Shown here one piece after another: positions 59,218 through 64,000 of a stretch of 64,000 nt of DNA. Position numbers and translations under genes: made by a program. The notes beneath the pieces are model-generated. The model searched no databases, was not told where the DNA came from, and was given only the letters and a program-made list of their open reading frames with translations. Position 1 is the first letter of the stretch. The number at the start of each line of letters is the position of its first letter. Source of the stretch: Chamaesiphon minutus PCC 6605 (GTDB lineage: Bacteria > Cyanobacteriota > Cyanobacteriia > Cyanobacteriales > Chamaesiphonaceae); assembly GCF_000317145.1 (NCBI RefSeq), contig NC_019697.1:2108001-2172000 (forward strand), in the 5' to 3' direction.

Positions 59218-60315
59218 TTAATAAATGCAACTAATTTTTGGTTTCGCTAGCGGGCAACTCTCTGTTTTATCGAAACGATTCCCATTCAATTCGATTCCTT
59301 CTAGCTTAGGCAGATTGACTAAAGAGCTAATATCACTAATTTGATTGTTACGAATTAAGAGCGTTTTTAAATTCACCAGTTTAGATAAAGGTTTCACATT
59401 GCTAATTTTATTGTTTGATAAATATAGCGTTTCTAAATTATTCAAATCGACTAATGGTTCGAGGTTGCTAATCTTATTTTTATCTAGAATCAGAAAGTTT
59501 ATCTTTTTGAGATTGGTTAATGGCAGTAGATCGTCGATCTGATTCGAGTCCAGCCAGAGCAGTTGCAGATTCGTGAGATTAGCTAACGGTTGAATATTAT
59601 CAATCCGATTTTCCGATAAATATAATTCCTTGAGATTAGTAAGATTATTTAGCCCAGTGAGATTGCCGATCTTATTTTTTTTCAAGTACAGCGAACTAAG
59701 ATTGGTGAGATTGGCTAAAGGCTGAAGATTTTCTACTCCTGTTTGTTCGAGAAAAATAATTCTTAACTTAGTAAGCTTCGCTAATGGCTCGATATTTACT
59801 ACTTTGCTTTTTGATAAATTCAGAAATTCAATATTGGTAAGATTGGCTAGTGGCTGAATATTACTAAGTGGAGTTTCAGCGGCACTAACTTGTTTCAATT
59901 TAGTCAGTTTTGCTAAAGGTTGGAGATCGCTGACTGAAGTTCGTGAGATGCTAATACTCTGCAAGTTAACCAATTCTGCTAGTGGTTGTAAATCGACAAC
60001 CGCACTCTCGGAAAGATCGATCGACTGAAGATTGACAAAATCAGCAATTGGTTCGATATTCTTAATCTCTCGATCGACAAGATCGAGTTGGGTCAGCTTC
60101 AGTAAGCTCGTACTAGCTTGCTGACAATCATTGGTACTTGCTGTTTTTAGTAACTTTTGGACGGTGCGCTTGGCATCGTCAGAAATATTTTGCTGGTTGT
60201 TACACCACTCTAAAAATGTTTTGTACTTTGGTTGGGCGATCGAGATCGTGGGGTGTAAAATCGAAGATAACATCCCGACCGAAATGCTAATTAGCGCAAG
60301 ATTTTGAGTTTTCAT
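59218..60315 (-). CDS. Secreted leucine-rich-repeat protein, 365 aa
   Basis: Residues 1-27 look like a Sec signal peptide (MKTQNLALISISVGMLSSIL then TISIAQP). The body has about 11-12 leucine-rich repeats of 22 residues (pattern LxxLxxLxLxxNxIxNIxPLAN), related to the internalin-type SDS22 class. Two Cys in the N-terminal cap (EWCNNQQN, NDCQQAS) and two at the end (SCPLAKPKISC) suggest capped ends. It is probably exported to the periplasm or surface for protein binding. No anchor is visible. Single gene, oriented against folE. Confidence 0.8.
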   Translation of the reverse strand: MKTQNLALISISVGMLSSILHPTISIAQPKYKTFLEWCNNQQNISDDAKRTVQKLLKTASTNDCQQASTSLLKLTQLDLVDREIKNIEPIADFVNLQSIDLSESAVVDLQPLAELVNLQSISISRTSVSDLQPLAKLTKLKQVSAAETPLSNIQPLANLTNIEFLNLSKSKVVNIEPLAKLTKLRIIFLEQTGVENLQPLANLTNLSSLYLKKNKIGNLTGLNNLTNLKELYLSENRIDNIQPLANLTNLQLLWLDSNQIDDLLPLTNLKKINFLILDKNKISNLEPLVDLNNLETLYLSNNKISNVKPLSKLVNLKTLLIRNNQISDISSLVNLPKLEGIELNGNRFDKTESCPLAKPKISCIY

Positions 60316-60577
60316 ACATTACAATTAACACTCGCGATGATAATAAAATTGGGCAATATTTTTAGCTGACGAACGATAAAATAGAAGGACGTAAGATATC
60401 TATGGTACTAAATTTGCCCAAAGTACTATACACCATTTAGAACTTATAAAAAAAGCGCACGATCGCTGAAATAAAGCTCGATCGCGCCCCCTCGCTATCA
60501 ATATTCGTTACGATCTAGCCGTCTGAATCTGTCTAACCTGCATTCTTCGCGGAAAATGAAGCATGGTAAAATATGTT

Positions 60578-60808
60578 TCAAACGATGCGATAAAATTCAC
60601 CTGGTTGTAAATCAATTTGACCGAAACCAGACACCCAAGCCAGCCACGCACCCCCAACTGTCTCGCACAGCAGTAACGCTTCATCATCGCTATAATCATT
60701 CGGTCGATCGCGCAATTTTACCCAAGTATCGTTTTGGGGCTGAAAACTATCGATCGATACCAGCTCTACAGCAGATCGATCTTGCCAACAGGCAGTAATT
60801 AGATTCAT
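60578..60808 (-). CDS. Conserved hypothetical protein, 76 aa
   Basis: Read from ATG 60808 after GGGAGAAG (good Shine-Dalgarno). It encodes MNLITACWQDRSAVELVSID, NDTWVKLRDRPNDYSDDEAL and GGAWLAWVSGFGQIDLQPGE. The composition with several Trp and the clean start suggest a real small cytosolic protein. I recall similar short cyanobacterial proteins of unknown function. Confidence 0.6.
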   Translation of the reverse strand: MNLITACWQDRSAVELVSIDSFQPQNDTWVKLRDRPNDYSDDEALLLCETVGGAWLAWVSGFGQIDLQPGEFYRIV

Positions 60809-61028
60809 AAACTTCTCCCAAATTTCTGTATCTCATTTTACCAATTAGCAATATCTATCGACAATCGATCGCATTGGATCTTCATAAGGCAGAAGGCAAG
60901 TCCACACGCATCAGATCGATCGGTGATGCTGTAGTGGTAGTAAGTGTCGATCGCCAGATCTGGATCTACAATCAATATATACGGATCTGGTACGTCCAAC
61001 AGTTAGTAATAACAGGAGCGAGTAGCTG

Positions 61029-61337
61029 ATGAGATATCACTGGGAACTAGACAGCGGACATCAGATCTCGATCGATAACCAAGGAGCGCAAACTGTTATC
61101 ACTGTCTTGCAAAGTAGCGTCGGGCAACAACAACACACTAGCAGTAGTTTTACCACGGGCACCTGGAGCGTACCCCCAGAAATGACTCTCACGCCAACTG
61201 GCGGACTCGTGAAAATTATCACCGCCAGCGGCGAATCGAGCGTCCAAATTCAGGGGAATAGCATTCAACTCCGAAGCAGTCATCAAAGCGATCGTCAGTC
61301 TAGTTGTAGCAGCACGTCTTGCCGAACAGCAAGGTGA
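61029..61337 (+). CDS. Hypothetical protein, 102 aa, possibly frameshifted at its end
   Basis: It starts at ATG 61029 after CAGGAGCGAG. Residues 1-84 read MRYHWELDSGHQISIDNQGA, TVITVLQSSVGQQQHTSSSF, WSVPPEMTLTPTGGLVKIIT, a strand-rich beta-type domain. The last about 18 residues turn into a Ser/Gln/Arg-rich string. Another frame of the same DNA encodes a better-looking helix (SEAVIKAIVSLVVAARLAEQ) that runs toward the MITE at 61353, so a frameshift in the C-terminal part is possible. Function unknown. Confidence 0.5.
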   Translation: MRYHWELDSGHQISIDNQGAQTVITVLQSSVGQQQHTSSSFTTGTWSVPPEMTLTPTGGLVKIITASGESSVQIQGNSIQLRSSHQSDRQSSCSSTSCRTAR

Positions 61338-61352
61338 GGATAGAGTTTTTCG

Positions 61353-61544
61353 GGCGTTGCTGGATTGATGTATGAAAGGCTAGGCAGGAAAGCGGGTAGC
61401 GGCTCGCAGCCGGGAGGTTCCCTCCCGGATTATGCGAGACAAGACAAGACAAGACAAGACAAGACAAGACAAGACAAGACAAGACAAGACAGCAGGGAGA
61501 AGAGATTGCCAAAGTAAGAAATCATACCTGAAATCAGCAACGCC
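61353..61544. mobile_element. IS1-related MITE, 192 bp
   Basis: The left end GGCGTTGCTGGATTGATG and (complement) right end GGCGTTGCTGATTTCAGG resemble the IS1 ends at 16592. An exact 8-bp duplication GTTTTTCG flanks it (61345-61352 and 61545-61552), the same length as the IS1 element here makes. The interior holds a GC-rich hairpin (GGGAGGTTCCCTCCC) and the GACAA microsatellite. Confidence 0.88.
61438..61491 (+). repeat. Pentanucleotide microsatellite (GACAA), about 10.6 copies
   Basis: GACAA is repeated without error from 61438 to 61491, wholly inside the IS1-related MITE. It makes antisense low-complexity ORFs that are not genes. Confidence 0.95.
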
Positions 61545-61563
61545 GTTTTTCGCTTTGGGCGAG

Positions 61564-64000
61564 TTAAGTAGGTAGGTGCTCCTCGATCCAATCACGATTA
61601 AATATCGAGGCATAAATTCGATTTTGAACCACGAGCGTACTCTGACGTTTGATGATAATTCCTGACAACAGCAGTTCCCGTTCGATGGGAGTATTGGCGA
61701 TCGCCACTGCTGAGTGTGCCCAGACTTGTTGATAGAGTGCGAGCAGTTGCGGAGCTTGTTGACTTTTGGTAAGGCGATCGCGGATCGTTCTCAGGTGTTC
61801 TGGTTCGTCCTGGGATTCCCAATTATCGACGATCTGCGTTTGGACTAGCTGCTCGATCCACTCGGCTTCGCCGTTGGGGGGAATGGGTGTGGCTGTATTG
61901 CGAATTAGCTTACAGAGTTTTTGGGTGAGGAAAGGTTGTCCGTTCGTCCAGGCTAGGACTGCTTTGAGTACGGTTTGGGGGTTGGTAACTTTCTCGGCTA
62001 ATCCTTGTAGTAAGGGTTGGGCTTCGTGTTCTTTGAAGCCTTCGAGTTGAATGGATTCGCCGATATTGAAGGGGGTAATCTGGGTATTGGTAATTAAATC
62101 GGCAGGGGTGGCGACACCGAAGATGGCGAAAGTTAAGCGTTGATAGTTGGGTTTGAGGCTGCGCTGGTTGTAGCAGGAACGAATCAGGGCGAAGAAATCA
62201 TTGACGGGGAATTTTAAGCCTAAGACGCAATCGATTTCATCGATGAAAATGACGAGTTGGTTTGAGGGGGTGCCGACTTCTACTAATAGGACTAATTCGA
62301 TAAACTCACTCAATCGCTGGACTGGCGAGAGATCGGCTCGATCTTGCCACCAAGTTTTGAGGTTGACTTTACCCCGTAGCTCGAAATGTCGGGATAGTTC
62401 GGAGGCGATGCCCTTGTACCATTGTTCTGGGGTAATGGTTTCACTGCCAATGCGGGTCATATCGATCGAGGCACACCACATCCCTTCGTGTTGGAGGTGA
62501 TTTATCATCCGTACCATCAGGCTGGATTTACCCATCTGGCGGGGATTGAGGACGTAGCAAAACTCGCCGCGTTTGAGTGCTTTGTAGAGGTGCCTGTCGG
62601 CGGCACGGACGACATAGGTGGATGCGTCCATCGGTAGGCTACCACCGACTTGATAGTCAAAGGTGGCGGGTGGTGCGGCACTGCGGAGTAGCTCGTTTTC
62701 AAACAGGAGTTCGGATTGGGTGGCTTTGAGGATACCGAGGGTGTGAGAGAGTTCTTGGGTGCGTTCGAGGACTTTGTGTTCTAGGGTGCGGCTGTATTCG
62801 GTTAATTCATCTCTGGCTTGTTCGAGGGCAAGATTTTTGAGTGCTAGCTCTTGGGCAAACTGAATCCGCTCGGCTTCGGCTCGTTTGCGAAGGGATATAT
62901 CGGTAAAGGCAACCATCGCATAGGCAACTCGACCATTGTCGTCAAAGACTGGCGTACCAGCAGATTCGATCGGAATAATTTTGTCAGCATGGCGAATTTC
63001 CATGTCGTCAACAGTACTCCGTTCCCCACTTAATGCTCGGAGCAGGGGCACATCTGGCGACGGGTATAATCGATCGGTTCCGGCTTGATAAAGTTGATAA
63101 GTCTCCGTCAGTCCATCGGCTGTGGCTTCGGCGACAATCCCTTTGCCCAAGAGCTGCTGGGCGATCTGATTGGCATAGAAAGGTTTGCCATCAGCATCAA
63201 GGATACCAATGCCCACGGGCACTGCTTCTAAGAATTTATTCAGTCTGCTTTCGTTCTCACGTAATGCGACGTAAAGTTGGGCATTTTGGATCGAAATTGC
63301 TGCTTGAGCAGATAGGAGTTTGAGGACTTCTAAGCGATCGGGTGTAAAGGCATTAGTAGTCGAATTGTTTTCCAGATATAAGATCCCGCGCAGTTTGCCG
63401 CGTTGCTCGTTGCCAGCCGCTCCGCCCACGAGCAATGGCGTACAGAGAATGGATTTTGGTTGAGTGGAGATGATATATGGATCGCGAGTAAATTGTCCCG
63501 CATTAGTCGCATCATTGAGGACGACACTTTCCTGAGTGCGCGCGACATAATTGACGATCGTAGTTGACAACATGGAGATCTGAGCCGCATCTACTGGCAC
63601 CTGTCGCCCGATGGTAAGATCATCCTCATCGGCGACGCCTTCGGCTTCGATAACCCAGCGCAGATCTGCATCTACGCCAATAGGCGAGAGCAGGAAACCT
63701 GTTTGCGCCCCAGCATTCTCGATGACAGTTTTCATCAGCTTTTCGAGCAACTTGTCGAGGGCGATTTCGCTCGAAATTGCTTGCGATGCTTTGATGACTG
63801 CGGCTAAATCGATCGATTCGCTAGTGCTGTTAGAAATTCTGGTGGCATTGGTTTGAACTTCAGGTGCGGTGGCACTCAGCCACTGGGGATATCGCTCGTC
63901 TAAATCGGCTACTTTACGTTTAGCACCCCAAATTTGATAGCCTTGACGAGCTTTTTTTAGATAAAGTTGTGCAAATTCTGATTTACCTCGTTCCACCCAA
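61564..64000 (-). CDS. GAF-PAS-AAA signalling protein, C-terminal part (5' end outside the window)
   Basis: The frame stays open to the window edge, so the GTG at 63996 is not the start. Order: a short helical stretch like the end of a multi-domain kinase (FAQLYLKKARQGYQIWGAKR), a GAF domain (LLEKLMKTVIENAGAQTGFL, ESVVLNDATNAGQFTRDPYI, RGILYLENNSTTNAFTPDRL), a PAS domain (FLEAVPVGIGILDADGKPFY), a coiled coil, and an AAA-like ATPase (AAA_35 type) with GEFCYVLNPRQMGKSSLMVR and VIFIDEIDCVLG. Trifunctional kinase/ATPase/GAF proteins of cyanobacteria share these parts, here in unusual order with the ATPase last. No histidine kinase core is seen. It ends 19 bp from the MITE, and its stop region was not altered. 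Confidence 0.8.
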   Translation of the reverse strand, partial: WVERGKSEFAQLYLKKARQGYQIWGAKRKVADLDERYPQWLSATAPEVQTNATRISNSTSESIDLAAVIKASQAISSEIALDKLLEKLMKTVIENAGAQTGFLLSPIGVDADLRWVIEAEGVADEDDLTIGRQVPVDAAQISMLSTTIVNYVARTQESVVLNDATNAGQFTRDPYIISTQPKSILCTPLLVGGAAGNEQRGKLRGILYLENNSTTNAFTPDRLEVLKLLSAQAAISIQNAQLYVALRENESRLNKFLEAVPVGIGILDADGKPFYANQIAQQLLGKGIVAEATADGLTETYQLYQAGTDRLYPSPDVPLLRALSGERSTVDDMEIRHADKIIPIESAGTPVFDDNGRVAYAMVAFTDISLRKRAEAERIQFAQELALKNLALEQARDELTEYSRTLEHKVLERTQELSHTLGILKATQSELLFENELLRSAAPPATFDYQVGGSLPMDASTYVVRAADRHLYKALKRGEFCYVLNPRQMGKSSLMVRMINHLQHEGMWCASIDMTRIGSETITPEQWYKGIASELSRHFELRGKVNLKTWWQDRADLSPVQRLSEFIELVLLVEVGTPSNQLVIFIDEIDCVLGLKFPVNDFFALIRSCYNQRSLKPNYQRLTFAIFGVATPADLITNTQITPFNIGESIQLEGFKEHEAQPLLQGLAEKVTNPQTVLKAVLAWTNGQPFLTQKLCKLIRNTATPIPPNGEAEWIEQLVQTQIVDNWESQDEPEHLRTIRDRLTKSQQAPQLLALYQQVWAHSAVAIANTPIERELLLSGIIIKRQSTLVVQNRIYASIFNRDWIEEHLPT

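Noticed and set aside
59218-60315. Internalin-type virulence factor
   Set aside because: The repeats are internalin-like, but there is no surface anchor and the cyanobacterial context gives no reason to infer virulence.
61438-61491. Possible CRISPR array
   Set aside because: It is a simple pentanucleotide array without spacers. No true CRISPR array or cas gene was seen anywhere in the window.
61300-61613. Low-complexity minus-strand ORFs (repeating LSCLV)
   Set aside because: They are translations of the GACAA microsatellite inside the MITE.
1-64000. GCGATCGC repeats as regulatory sites
   Set aside because: They are scattered through genes and gaps alike, as expected for the HIP1 octamer of cyanobacteria.

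Overview
The window looks like a cyanobacterial accessory replicon, most likely a plasmid or a plasmid-like island. The octamer GCGATCGC and its core CGATCG (HIP1, typical of cyanobacteria) are scattered throughout. Many predicted proteins belong to small plasmid-associated cyanobacterial families. No rRNA, tRNA or CRISPR array was seen. The species cannot be fixed from the sequence alone.

Left part (1-12.4 kb): the C-terminal end of a DUF927-type primase/helicase, followed by an iteron-like repeat field. Then come an EamA transporter, three tandem paralogous small genes, several hypothetical genes, a PD-(D/E)XK-like protein and a NERD-UvrD helicase. A complete Tn3-family transposon (38-bp perfect inverted repeats, resolvase, transposase) abuts a tyrosine recombinase that has lost its 5' end.

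Middle part (12.5-29.9 kb): an IS4-family element with a 9-bp target duplication and a TPR gene. Next is a 1476-codon gene split by an IS1-family element. Once the IS and one 8-bp duplication are removed, this gene reads through and carries the two signature motifs of the two-barrel RNA polymerase superfamily, a KG motif followed by DFDGD. A 1709-residue STAND NTPase with a nuclease-like N-terminus (probable anti-phage protein) follows, then a DUF6932/HTH pair, an HU protein and a decayed AbiE pair.

Maintenance module (29.9-40 kb): an array of small genes, many with a private GCC...GGC-TTTT terminator. It includes an SSB-like OB-fold protein, a protein with an SSB-like acidic tail, a DUF932 gene broken by an IS4-derived MITE, a Gp157-like protein and an NPPF methyltransferase-like protein.

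Recombinase-DnaB module (40.7-52.6 kb, minus strand): a three-gene overlapping operon of tyrosine recombinase, DUF6262/TnpC-like protein and DnaB helicase. The dnaB gene is interrupted by a group II intron whose own reverse-transcriptase gene is interrupted, inside the YADD motif codons, by a second group II intron. This is a nested twintron, and removing both introns restores both reading frames exactly. ISL3 and a second IS4 copy have cut up a cytosine-5 DNA methyltransferase gene.

Right part (52.7-64 kb): a probable Zur (zinc-limitation) cluster with three palindromic TGATAATNATTATCA-like sites. It contains an FAD oxidoreductase, formamidase, SufE, two COG0523 GTPases (one with a very long histidine-rich loop) and GTP cyclohydrolase I. 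It is followed by a secreted leucine-rich-repeat protein, two small hypothetical genes, an IS1-derived MITE carrying a pentanucleotide microsatellite, and the C-terminal part of a large GAF-PAS-AAA signalling protein that runs off the right edge.
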